Below, one piece after another: positions 1 to 6,959 of a stretch of DNA of 9,817 nt. Position 1 is the first letter of the stretch. The number at the start of each line of letters is the position of its first letter. The position numbers and the translations under genes were made by a program. The DNA comes from an uncultured Selenomonadales bacterium (GTDB lineage: Bacteria; Bacillota; Negativicutes; Selenomonadales; Selenomonadaceae), in the NCBI GenBank assembly GCA_937901445.1, contig CALDHY010000057.1, forward strand, positions 1-9,817, read 5' to 3'. The notes beneath the pieces are model-generated. The model searched no databases. It was not told where the DNA came from and worked only from the letters and a program-made list of their open reading frames with translations.

Positions 1-807
1 AACGTCAAGACCTTCATAACCATCAGGAATATTTCCTTCAACAACATGAATATCTTGAGGATCATCAAAGCTATCAGCAACCACGGAATCGACAGGAAGT
101 AAAACTTTACCTGTTTCAAACATTTTTCTTGCATAATCAAGTTGATCTGGTTCAAATGGGGAATTACCAATTTTCTTACCGAGAGCAGCTAAGAATGTAT
201 ACGCCATCGCACCACCGATGATAACTTTATCACACTTCTTTAGAAGTGAATCAATGACCTTAATCTTATCAGAAACTTTAAAACCACCAAGGATAGCAAT
301 ATATGGGTGTCCTTCTTCAGGAACATTAACCACCTTGCCTAATGAGACGACTTCTTTTTCCACCAAATAACCGATAGCGACTTGTTTGCCTTCTGTTTTT
401 AAAATTTCAGGAATACCAAAGGTAGAAGCGTGCGCTCTATGGGCACTGCCAAAAGCATCCATGACAAAAGCATCAGCTAAGCTCGCCCATTCTTTGGATA
501 ATTCTGGATTGTTCTTTTCTTCACCTTTTTCATAACGGGTATTTTGCATTAATAAGACTTCACCATCTTTTAATTCCTCTACTGCTTTAGCGAGGTTCTC
601 GCCACGGGTGTCAGGGGAGAATTTCACTTCTTGGCCTAATAATTCCGCTAATCTGACAGCCACAGGAGCCATGTTGTTCTTTTTCTTTTGTTCTTCAACA
701 ACTTCTGGAGCTTCTTTGTGTTTCACTTTACCGAGGTGGCTCATCAAAATGACACGAGCGCCTTTAGAAAGAAGTTCTTTAATGGTTGGAAGAGCGGCAA
801 CGATACG
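1..807 (-). CDS. pgk: Phosphoglycerate kinase, internal fragment (both ends missing)
   Basis: The minus strand is open throughout (269 codons) and reads as phosphoglycerate kinase, the glycolytic enzyme that transfers phosphate between 1,3-bisphosphoglycerate and ADP in the cytoplasm. It begins at RIVAALPTIKELL and continues through the substrate-binding motif MSHLGK, then MQNTRYEKGE and DAFGSAHRAHAS, then LGGFKVSDKIKVID and the nucleotide-domain motif VIIGGAMAYTFL, ending at PDGYEGLDV. The usual length is about 395 residues. By comparison roughly the first 35-40 residues are lost at the junction near 807 and roughly the last 90 run off the contig start. The sequence favours ggt/gct/ctt codons, unlike the ggc/gcg-rich genes from 811 onwards. 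The MQNTRYE form and the WASLADAFVMDAFG stretch recall Bacilli/Erysipelotrichia-like enzymes (inference). It is probably from a different genome, joined artificially. Identity as PGK is secure. Confidence 0.95.
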
Positions 808-810
808 ATT
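793..810. other. Probable chimeric junction: short sequence shared by pgk and RTX gene
   Basis: These bases read as SGNDTI on the plus strand, an ordinary RTX nonapeptide core. On the minus strand they read as NRIVAA, an ordinary N-terminal PGK segment. Left of it only PGK makes sense; right of it only the RTX protein does. On the minus strand the PGK frame hits a stop (tga, 814-816) immediately beyond. Two genes ending exactly where they share 15-18 bases is what a false join through a short overlap looks like. Confidence 0.8.
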
Positions 811-2391
811 ATTTCAGCAAAATATGAAGGCGCGGAAGTTTTATATCGCAACACGATAAAAGCAGGCGCGGGCAATGATAACATTCGGGTTTATTTGAGT
901 ATATTAAATGAAGTTTACGGCGAGGACGGCAACGACTCAATTTACGCTGATATTAACGACGATATAACAATTTCCGGCGGCAACGGTAATGATACGATTA
1001 TTGCTGAAGGGGATAACCGCGCCTCAATTAGCGGAGGTTCAGGTAATGACTATCTTAGTGTAAGCGGCGGTCACCAGACAATTAACGGCGGCACGGGCAA
1101 CGATACAATTTATGGCAGCTCGTCAAACAAATTGTATCAATATGCAAGCGGCGACGGCAACGATATTATTTACAGCTTTAATTCCAATGATACAATTAAA
1201 ATAACCGGCGGCAAATATCAAACTTTGAAAAGCGGCAGTGATTTGAAAGTTAGCGTCGGTAGCGGTTCAATCTTGTTGAAAGACGCGGCAAGTATTGCAG
1301 TTAATATTGACGGGACTTTGGACGGCGGCGGCACTTCCAATGAAACACTTCCTGCAGGACTTTCAATCAAAAGTTCAGTTTTAACGGCGTCAACAAAATT
1401 CACGGGCAGTCAAATTAATCTTGCAGATTATAACGGTGTAACGAAAGTAAATGCCTCTGCATTGAAAAACGCTGTCGAAATTATTGGAACAGCGGCGGCT
1501 AATTCAATCAAAGGCGGTAAGGGCGCAGATACTTTACGCGGCGGAACCGGTAACGATACCTTAACCGGCGGCGCGGGCGCAGATGTTTTCATTTCCGGCG
1601 GCGGCAACGATTTTATTAACGATTACAAGCCCGGCGAAGATAAAATTTCTGCCAATTATACAAGTTCAAGCGTCAAAGGCTCCGACGTTATTTTGACAAC
1701 TTCCGGCGGCAATTTAACAATCAAGGGCGCAAAAGATAAAATTGTTACATTTGTTGACGGCAGCGAAAAAATTTTTTACGGCAACATTTCCTACTCGCCG
1801 CTTGCAACGGGTTTGAAATATGACGCTAAAAAAATTACCTTGACTGCTGATACAAAATTCACCGGCTCTCAAATCAACTTGGAAAATTATCTTTCAACTG
1901 TAACAAAAGTAAATGCTTCTGCATTGAAAAAATCTGTTGAAATTGTCGGCAATTCTTCAGCAAATTCATTGAAGGGCGGCAAAGGCGCAGATACAATTTC
2001 CGGCGGAAGTGGCAACGATACTTTAACCGGCGGCAAAGGCGCGGATGTTTTCGTTTACAGCGGCGGTAAAGATATTATCACGGATTACGCGGCTGAAGAT
2101 GAAATTCAAATTAACGGCAAAATTACAAAAACAAGTTACAGCGGAAAAAACATTGTCTTTACCATAGGCAGCGGCTCTTTGACCGTCAAAAATGGCAAGG
2201 GCAAAGAAATTAATTTTAGCAGTTCCAATTCTCAAACTTTTGATTTATTTGAAGATAACAATTTTATTTCGGACGATACAAATTTAGATTCAATCACCGA
2301 GCAAAAATTTTCTGTTACTCAAATTCAAACGCCAAATTATTTTGCACTTGAACAAAATAACCGTGCAATTTTAACTTTTTCAAAAAAATAA
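793..2391 (+). CDS. RTX-type calcium-binding repeat protein, 5' truncated
   Basis: The frame from the junction to the TAA at 2391 (about 532 residues) is rich in RTX nonapeptides of the GGxGxDxhx type, such as GAGNDNI, GGNGNDTII, GGSGNDYL, GGTGNDTIYG and GGKGADTLRGGTGNDTLTGG. These form Ca2+-binding parallel beta-rolls in exported proteins. The first half (to about 1370) is a run of RTX repeats ending in a GDGNDIIYSFNSNDTIKI block. The second half is two tandem copies of a ~153-residue module, each opening with TKFTGSQINL and KVNASALK and carrying RTX cores in its middle. No catalytic domain is visible. The C-terminal ~35 residues (from LDSITEQKF) lack repeats and may hold a type I secretion signal (inference). 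The open frame could run back to an ATG at 688, but that stretch is antisense of pgk, so the true start is missing. It is probably a secreted or cell-surface protein. Confidence 0.85.
   Translation, partial: SGNDTIISAKYEGAEVLYRNTIKAGAGNDNIRVYLSILNEVYGEDGNDSIYADINDDITISGGNGNDTIIAEGDNRASISGGSGNDYLSVSGGHQTINGGTGNDTIYGSSSNKLYQYASGDGNDIIYSFNSNDTIKITGGKYQTLKSGSDLKVSVGSGSILLKDAASIAVNIDGTLDGGGTSNETLPAGLSIKSSVLTASTKFTGSQINLADYNGVTKVNASALKNAVEIIGTAAANSIKGGKGADTLRGGTGNDTLTGGAGADVFISGGGNDFINDYKPGEDKISANYTSSSVKGSDVILTTSGGNLTIKGAKDKIVTFVDGSEKIFYGNISYSPLATGLKYDAKKITLTADTKFTGSQINLENYLSTVTKVNASALKKSVEIVGNSSANSLKGGKGADTISGGSGNDTLTGGKGADVFVYSGGKDIITDYAAEDEIQINGKITKTSYSGKNIVFTIGSGSLTVKNGKGKEINFSSSNSQTFDLFEDNNFISDDTNLDSITEQKFSVTQIQTPNYFALEQNNRAILTFSKK
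1378..2236 (+). repeat. Tandem intragenic duplication, 459-base period
   Basis: The RTX gene carries two copies of a module about 459 bases (153 codons) long. Anchor words repeat at exactly this offset: acaaaattcac at 1393 and again at 1852, in the same frame. Both copies share the order TKFTGSQINL, TKVNASALK, a VEI(I/V)G strand, NS(I/L)KGGKGADT, GNDTLTGG(A/K)GADVF and a terminal beta-rich segment. The copies are diverged, so the duplication is not recent and should not itself collapse in assembly. Confidence 0.85.
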
Positions 2392-2408
2392 AATCTGCGC
2401 GACGATTT

Positions 2409-2443
2409 AAAGACTAAGGGATAAAGGCTAAAGACTAAGGGAA
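2409..2443 (+). repeat. Heptamer tandem repeat (ACTAAGG-like), intergenic
   Basis: Between the RTX gene and pyrH, 7-base units follow each other in register: actaagg (2413-2419), gataaag (2420-2426), gctaaag (2427-2433), actaagg (2434-2440). The 12-mer aaagactaaggg therefore occurs twice, 21 bases apart. The last unit forms the 5' arm of the terminator hairpin that follows. The same heptamer in inverse orientation is found inside cbiA at 9725-9759, pointing to a dispersed family. Confidence 0.75.
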
Positions 2444-2460
2444 ATTTCTTAGTCTTTTTT
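2430..2460 (+). terminator. Rho-independent terminator after the RTX gene
   Basis: A perfect 10-bp stem AAAGACTAAG (2430-2439) / CTTAGTCTTT (2448-2457) with an 8-base loop leads directly into a T run (2455-2460). It lies 38 bases after the RTX stop codon and upstream of the pyrH promoter, so it separates the two transcription units. The stem is AT-rich for a terminator, but the length and T tract are convincing. Confidence 0.8.
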
Positions 2461-2480
2461 ATTTCTCGAAAAGCTGATTC

Positions 2481-3248
<768 letters not shown>

Positions 3249-3251
3249 ATT

Positions 3252-3848
3252 ATGAATGCTGAAAATTTTATCGCAGTGAATGTATCTGCCGAAAATTTTA
3301 ATCTTGAAAATGAAAAAGTTTTGCGCGTAGTTAAAACCGAAAAACTTTTAGAATATGATACAAACAGTATTGCCAAATTGAAAGATTCAGATTTTCATAA
3401 CGGCACAATCGAAGTTAAAATGTTAAGCCGCCTTTTGCCGGACGCGCCGGATTATGCACGCGGCTTTATTGGAATTGCTTTTCGTATCAATGACGACAAT
3501 TCGGCGTTTGAAAGTTTTTACATTCGCCCGACCAATTCAAATACCACCGACCCCGTAAGAAAGGCGCACGGTTGCCAATATTTTTCCTATCCTAAATTTA
3601 CTTTCGCCTACTTCAGAGAAAATAACATTACCAAATATGAAAATAAAATTTCGCAGGGCTTAAATGAATGGGTAAACTTGAAAGCCGTTATTAAAGATTC
3701 TCGCGCAGATTTTTATTTGAACGGCGTTTTAACTTTGACAGTCGAAGATTTAAAGCGCGGCAAAGATTCACGCGGGGCAGTCGGATTTTTCGTTGATATT
3801 GGTACTGAAGCTTTTTATAAGGATTTAAAAATAGTTACTAGGGATTAA
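3252..3848 (+). CDS. Concanavalin A-like (LamG/DUF1080-type fold) protein of unknown function
   Basis: A 198-residue protein that I do not recognise as a named gene. Its pattern is that of a single jelly-roll domain of the concanavalin A-like lectin/glucanase group: FHNGTIEVKM, then GFIGIAFRINDDNSAFESFYIRP (about residues 71-93), a central CQYFSYPKF-TFAYFRE stretch, then the strand signature EWVNLKAVIKDSRADFYLNG and the terminal GAVGFFVDIGTEAFYKDLKI. It has no signal peptide or membrane segment, so a cytoplasmic location is expected, unusual for this fold. The ATG lies 3 bases after the pyrH stop with a GAGG at 3242-3245 inside pyrH, which implies translational coupling. It sits between pyrH and frr, genes normally adjacent. 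Catalytic residues cannot be assigned; binding of a glycan is only an inference from the fold. Confidence 0.7.
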   Translation: MNAENFIAVNVSAENFNLENEKVLRVVKTEKLLEYDTNSIAKLKDSDFHNGTIEVKMLSRLLPDAPDYARGFIGIAFRINDDNSAFESFYIRPTNSNTTDPVRKAHGCQYFSYPKFTFAYFRENNITKYENKISQGLNEWVNLKAVIKDSRADFYLNGVLTLTVEDLKRGKDSRGAVGFFVDIGTEAFYKDLKIVTRD

Positions 3849-3858
3849 GAAAAACTAA

Positions 3859-3893
3859 CTGTAACTACAGCCCGTCATCGGTTTTCACCGGGC
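3859..3893 (+). other. Inverted repeats in the leader before frr
   Basis: The 112-base gap between the lectin-like gene and frr holds two small dyads: CTGTA-ac-TACAG (3859-3870) and GCCCG (3870-3874) / CGGGC (3889-3893) around an alternative inner stem CGGT (3879-3882) / ACCG (3887-3890). No T run follows on the plus strand, so it is not a classical terminator. It could be an RNA processing or attenuation structure, or an operator; nothing decides between these. The rest of the gap is A-rich up to the frr SD (aaggggg, 3944-3950). Confidence 0.35.
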
Positions 3894-3960
3894 GTGCGAA
3901 AAAGAAAGTACATTTAAAAATAAAAAAATTTCTAAAATAAATTAAGGGGGAAAACTCAAA

Positions 3961-4518
3961 ATGACTACCGACGTTATCAATTCGTCTGAAGACAAACTCA
4001 AAAAAAGTTTGGACGCACTGAAAAAAGATTATGGTACACTTCGCGCAGGACGCGCCACGCCGAGCTTGCTTGATAAAGTTATGGTTGACTATTACGGCAC
4101 GCCTACTCCGGTTAATCAAATGGCAAACGTTACAATCCCCGAGCCGCGTATCATTATGATTAAACCCTACGATAAAGGCTCTCTCAAAGAAATTGAAAAG
4201 GCAATTCAAAAATCAGACTTGGGACTCAATCCAAATTCGGACGGTATTGCAATTCGCTTGACAATCCCGCAACCTACGCAGGAACGCCGCAAAGAATTAG
4301 TTAAAGTTGTAAGCAAAAAAGCTGAAGAATGCAAAGTTGCAATGCGCAACATTCGCCGCGACGCAAACGAAGCTATCAAAAAACTTGAAAAAGATAAAAA
4401 AATTACTGAAGACGACCGCAAAGACGCGCAGGATAAAGTTCAAAAACTTTTGGACAAATACATTAAACTCGTTGACAGTACAAAGGCGACCAAAGAAAAG
4501 GAAGTTATGGAAGTTTGA
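3961..4518 (+). CDS. frr: Ribosome recycling factor
   Basis: Ribosome recycling factor works with EF-G in the cytoplasm to split the post-termination ribosome into subunits. The 185 residues equal the family length. Family signatures: KKDYGTLRAGRATPSLLDKV near the N-terminus, VDYYGTPTPVNQMANVTIPEPR, MIKPYDKGSLKEIEKAI, SDLGLNPNSDG, IRLTIPQPTQERRKELVK, and the long helical CKVAMRNIRRDANEAIKKLEKD of the three-helix bundle. The ATG at 3961 has a strong SD (aaggggg, 3944-3950) at about 10 bases. Its stop TGA (4516-4518) overlaps the TTG start of uppS, so the two are translationally coupled. Confidence 0.97.
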   Translation: MTTDVINSSEDKLKKSLDALKKDYGTLRAGRATPSLLDKVMVDYYGTPTPVNQMANVTIPEPRIIMIKPYDKGSLKEIEKAIQKSDLGLNPNSDGIAIRLTIPQPTQERRKELVKVVSKKAEECKVAMRNIRRDANEAIKKLEKDKKITEDDRKDAQDKVQKLLDKYIKLVDSTKATKEKEVMEV

Positions 4519-5249
4519 ACGATTTATTAAGCAAAATTGATAAATCTAAAATGCCGCGTCATGTGGCAATAATTATGGACGGCAACGGGCGATGGGCAAG
4601 TTTACGCGGGCTTTTACGCAGTGCGGGGCATACCGCCGGAGTTAAAACTTTAAAAAAAATCTTGACAACCGCCGTAAATTTGAAACTTGAAGCGTTGACT
4701 GTCTATGCTTTTTCCACAGAAAATTGGAAACGACCTCTTGCGGAGGTCGAATTTTTAATGCAATTATTTTCTGAATATCTGGAAAAAGAAAAACTTGAAA
4801 TGCACGCCAATAACGTAAGAATCAGATTTTTGGGGCGCACTGAAGATTTTTCGCCTTTGATTCAAAGTCAAATTCAAAGTGCAACCGAGCTGATGAAAAA
4901 TAACACCGGCGTTAAATTCAACATTGCGGCAGATTACGGCGGGCAAGATGAAATTGTACGCACTGCGCAAAAATTGGCGCGGAAAGTTGCGCGCGGCGAA
5001 ATTTCGGCTGAACAAATAACCGCGTCAGTTTTTGAAGATGAACTTGACACGGCAGGGCAACCGCCGGTTGATTTGCTGATACGTACCGGCGGCGATATGC
5101 GAATCAGTAATTTTTTGTTGTGGCAAGCGGCGTATGCTGAATTGTGGTTTACCAAAACTAATTTTCCGGAATTTACGCCGGAAGAATTTATTGACGCACT
5201 TATAGATTTTGGCAAGCGCGACAGACGTTTTGGCGGAATAGTGGGATAG
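4515..5249 (+). CDS. uppS: Undecaprenyl diphosphate synthase (cis-prenyltransferase)
   Basis: Condenses eight isopentenyl diphosphates onto farnesyl diphosphate to give undecaprenyl diphosphate, the lipid carrier for peptidoglycan and surface glycans; a cytoplasmic enzyme acting at the membrane. The 244 residues match the family. Motifs: PRHVAIIMDGNGRWA with the catalytic Asp (residues 14-28), SAGHTAGV, LTVYAFSTENWKRP, NNVRIRFLGR, FNIAADYGGQDEIV, and the C-terminal DLLIRTGGDMRISNFLLWQ, AYAELWFT and KRDRRFGGIV, which carry the diphosphate-binding Arg residues. The start is a TTG whose last two bases are the first two of the frr stop (TTGA overlap); AAGGAAG about 11 bases upstream is the likely SD. 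The next ATG (4551) would leave only MPRHVAII and is less likely. The last codons and the stop lie inside an octamer repeat. Confidence 0.97.
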   Translation: MNDLLSKIDKSKMPRHVAIIMDGNGRWASLRGLLRSAGHTAGVKTLKKILTTAVNLKLEALTVYAFSTENWKRPLAEVEFLMQLFSEYLEKEKLEMHANNVRIRFLGRTEDFSPLIQSQIQSATELMKNNTGVKFNIAADYGGQDEIVRTAQKLARKVARGEISAEQITASVFEDELDTAGQPPVDLLIRTGGDMRISNFLLWQAAYAELWFTKTNFPEFTPEEFIDALIDFGKRDRRFGGIVG

Positions 5250-5315
5250 TGTAGTAGTGGAATAGTGCTATAGTAAAAACTACCACACTACCACACTACC
5301 CAACTATCACACTAG
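5235..5315. repeat. Palindromic octamer repeat array between uppS and cdsA
   Basis: Five 8-base units run forward: ggaatagt, gggatagt, gtagtagt, ggaatagt, gctatagt (5235-5274). Then comes AAAA (5275-5278), then four inverse units actaccac, actaccac, actaccca, actatcac plus a partial actag (5279-5315). The consensus is GtggTAGT and its complement. The two halves can fold into one long imperfect hairpin with an AAAA loop. The first units lie inside uppS and supply its stop codon; the array ends next to the cdsA SD. It is not a typical terminator, as no T run follows. Confidence 0.85.
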
Positions 5316-5331
5316 AAAAGGAAGTGGCTTT

Positions 5332-6219
5332 TTGGCTTTACGAATTATAACAGGAATAATCGGAATAATAATCGCCGGAATTGTGATACAACTTGGCGGC
5401 GCACCGTTCGCAGGCTTCACAATACTTTTGGCGTTAGTCGGATGGTATGAATATTCCGGCGCGTTCAATCGTGCGGGATTAGACACGGCGTTTTTTTTGG
5501 GCGCGTTCACATTGATTTTAATTTTGTGTTGCGCGTGGCTCGGCAACATTGAAGAATTGCTTGCAGTTTTAACTTTAGGTTCACTTGCGATATTTTTGTT
5601 GACGGTTTTATTTTCAATGAGACCGCACGAGGCGGGCGTATCAGTTGCAGGGTTATTTTATTTGGGGTTGCCGTTTGCACATTTGATAATGCTTAGATTT
5701 TTGGCAGACGAGCCGCACCCCGTCAATTCGCTTGTAAATTTTCATAACTTTGTAAGCGAAAACGTCGGCAATATAAATTTCATTGAAACTTTGTCGAATT
5801 TACATTTTGACGGCGGTTGCGAATTGGTCTGGATACTTTTTGCCTGCACGTGGGCTAGTGATACTTTTGCATTTTTCATTGGCTCGGCTATTGGTTCGCA
5901 CAGGTTAGCTCCTTCAATCAGCCCCAATAAATCTGTTGAAGGTTTTTTAGGTTCTTTAATTGGTACGACTTTAACGGCGGTACTTGTCGGCGGATTTTTA
6001 TTCGGCTACCCAATTACTCAAATGGCAACGGCGGGCGTAATTTTGGCGATTGTTGCAACGCTGGGAGATCTTGTTGAATCGTCAATCAAAAGATTTACCG
6101 GCGTTAAAGATTCAGGGATAATAATTCCCGGACACGGCGGCGTACTTGACAGATTCGACAGCATTTTATATACTGCGCCGGTTTTCTATTATTTCATTGT
6201 AATTTCTAAAATTATTTGA
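5332..6219 (+). CDS. cdsA: Phosphatidate cytidylyltransferase (CDP-diglyceride synthase)
   Basis: Integral membrane enzyme converting phosphatidic acid and CTP to CDP-diacylglycerol, the precursor of all membrane phospholipids. Several hydrophobic helices are visible, starting with IITGIIGIIIAGIVIQ and a second segment TAFFLGAFTLILILCCAWL. The family signature is complete near the C-terminus: SIKRFTGVKDSGIIIPGHGG followed by VLDRFDSILYTAPVFYY. Upstream come WASDTFAFFIGSAIGSHRL and SPNKSVEGFLGSLIG, both typical. At 295 residues it is slightly longer than usual, because of an extra loop of about 25-35 residues (around NFHNFVSENVGNINFIETL) between two membrane helices. It starts with TTG at 5332, about 8 bases after AAGGAAG (5318-5324). 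It follows uppS in the usual order and is followed after 8 bases by cbiC instead of the common dxr. Confidence 0.96.
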   Translation: MALRIITGIIGIIIAGIVIQLGGAPFAGFTILLALVGWYEYSGAFNRAGLDTAFFLGAFTLILILCCAWLGNIEELLAVLTLGSLAIFLLTVLFSMRPHEAGVSVAGLFYLGLPFAHLIMLRFLADEPHPVNSLVNFHNFVSENVGNINFIETLSNLHFDGGCELVWILFACTWASDTFAFFIGSAIGSHRLAPSISPNKSVEGFLGSLIGTTLTAVLVGGFLFGYPITQMATAGVILAIVATLGDLVESSIKRFTGVKDSGIIIPGHGGVLDRFDSILYTAPVFYYFIVISKII

Positions 6220-6227
6220 GGTAAAAA

Positions 6228-6857
6228 ATGATAACTCAACCGATGGAAATTGAAAATCGCAGTTTTGAAATAATTTATCCCTACATAAAAAATTTAAACC
6301 TGCGCGACGATGAAGTAAAAATTTATTCAAGGATAATTCACGCGGCGGGCGATGTCGATTACGCGCCAATAATAAAAATTTCTGCAACGGCGATTGACGC
6401 GGCAAAGGCGGCGATTCTGCGCGGCGCAAATATTTTTACTGACGTTGAAATGGTACGCACGGGAATTAACAAGCGCACTTTAAAAAAATTTGGCGGCGAA
6501 GTGTTTTGCAAAGTTGCTGACGACGAAATTAAAGAAATTGCGGCGCGTGAAAAAATTACCCGTTCAATGGCGGCAATGCGAAATTTCGGCGAAAATCTTA
6601 ACGGCGCGATTGTGGCTATTGGCAACGCTCCCACTGCACTTTTTGAAGTTTTGCGCCTTGTCAAGGAAGAAAATATTTTACCGGCAGTTGTAATTGGTGT
6701 ACCTGTAGGTTTTGTTGGCGCGGCTGATTCAAAGGCTGCACTCCTCGCGCAGGATAAAATTCCTTTCATAACCGTTGAAGGCACAAAAGGCGGCAGTCCC
6801 ATTGCAGTTGCGGCTGTCAATGCAATTTTGTACCTGCTTGACAATTCCAGAAATTAA
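6228..6857 (+). CDS. cbiC: Precorrin-8X / cobalt-precorrin-8 methylmutase
   Basis: Moves the methyl group from C-11 to C-12 of (cobalt-)precorrin-8 to give (cobyrinate) hydrogenobyrinate in cobalamin synthesis. The 209 residues match the family. Visible are RIIHAAGDVDYA with the catalytic His (about residue 43), IFTDVEMVRTGIN, ITRSMAAMR, GAIVAIGNAPTALFEVLRL, PAVVIGVPVGFVGAADSKAA and ITVEGTKGGSPIAVAAVNA. The ATG at 6228 has GAGG at 6218-6221 overlapping the cdsA stop codon, so it is cotranscribed and probably coupled with cdsA. The symbol cbiC rather than cobH is chosen because of the presumed anaerobe and the nearby cbiA; the sequence alone does not separate the two. Its place at the end of a lipid/translation operon is unusual. 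Confidence 0.95.
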   Translation: MITQPMEIENRSFEIIYPYIKNLNLRDDEVKIYSRIIHAAGDVDYAPIIKISATAIDAAKAAILRGANIFTDVEMVRTGINKRTLKKFGGEVFCKVADDEIKEIAAREKITRSMAAMRNFGENLNGAIVAIGNAPTALFEVLRLVKEENILPAVVIGVPVGFVGAADSKAALLAQDKIPFITVEGTKGGSPIAVAAVNAILYLLDNSRN

Positions 6858-6909
6858 TTAAGAAACATTAGAATCAGATTAAATTTTGATTAGACTGCAG
6901 GAAATAAAA

Positions 6910-6952
6910 AATCCTCCGGCGAAATACCGCTTCATAAAATTTTAGGAGGATT
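6910..6952 (+). promoter_or_regulatory. Inverted repeat that could mask the ribosome-binding site of the secreted-protein gene
   Basis: AATCCTCC (6910-6917) is the exact complement of GGAGGATT (6945-6952), which contains the SD (AGGAGGA, 6944-6950) of the gene starting at 6960. In the RNA these would form an 8-bp stem over a 27-base loop, hiding the SD. The loop also holds the perfect palindrome TAAAATTTTA (6935-6944) abutting the SD, offering an alternative fold. This suggests translational control or an RNA thermometer-like switch. It fits no riboswitch class I know. Confidence 0.45.
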
Positions 6953-6959
6953 GATAACA

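Noticed and set aside
688..792. N-terminal extension of the RTX reading frame back to an ATG at 688
   Set aside because: These codons are the antisense of well-conserved pgk sequence; the apparent start is a by-product of the chimeric join.
608..859. Plus-strand open frame of 83 codons
   Set aside because: It lies antisense to pgk and crosses the junction; no SD or protein-like composition.
3870..3893. Hairpin after the lectin-like gene as a terminator
   Set aside because: Followed by an A-rich rather than T-rich stretch; the operon most likely continues into frr.
6359..6844. 161-codon minus-strand open frame
   Set aside because: Exact antisense of cbiC, whose protein sequence is strongly conserved; it reflects the GCN-rich codon pattern.
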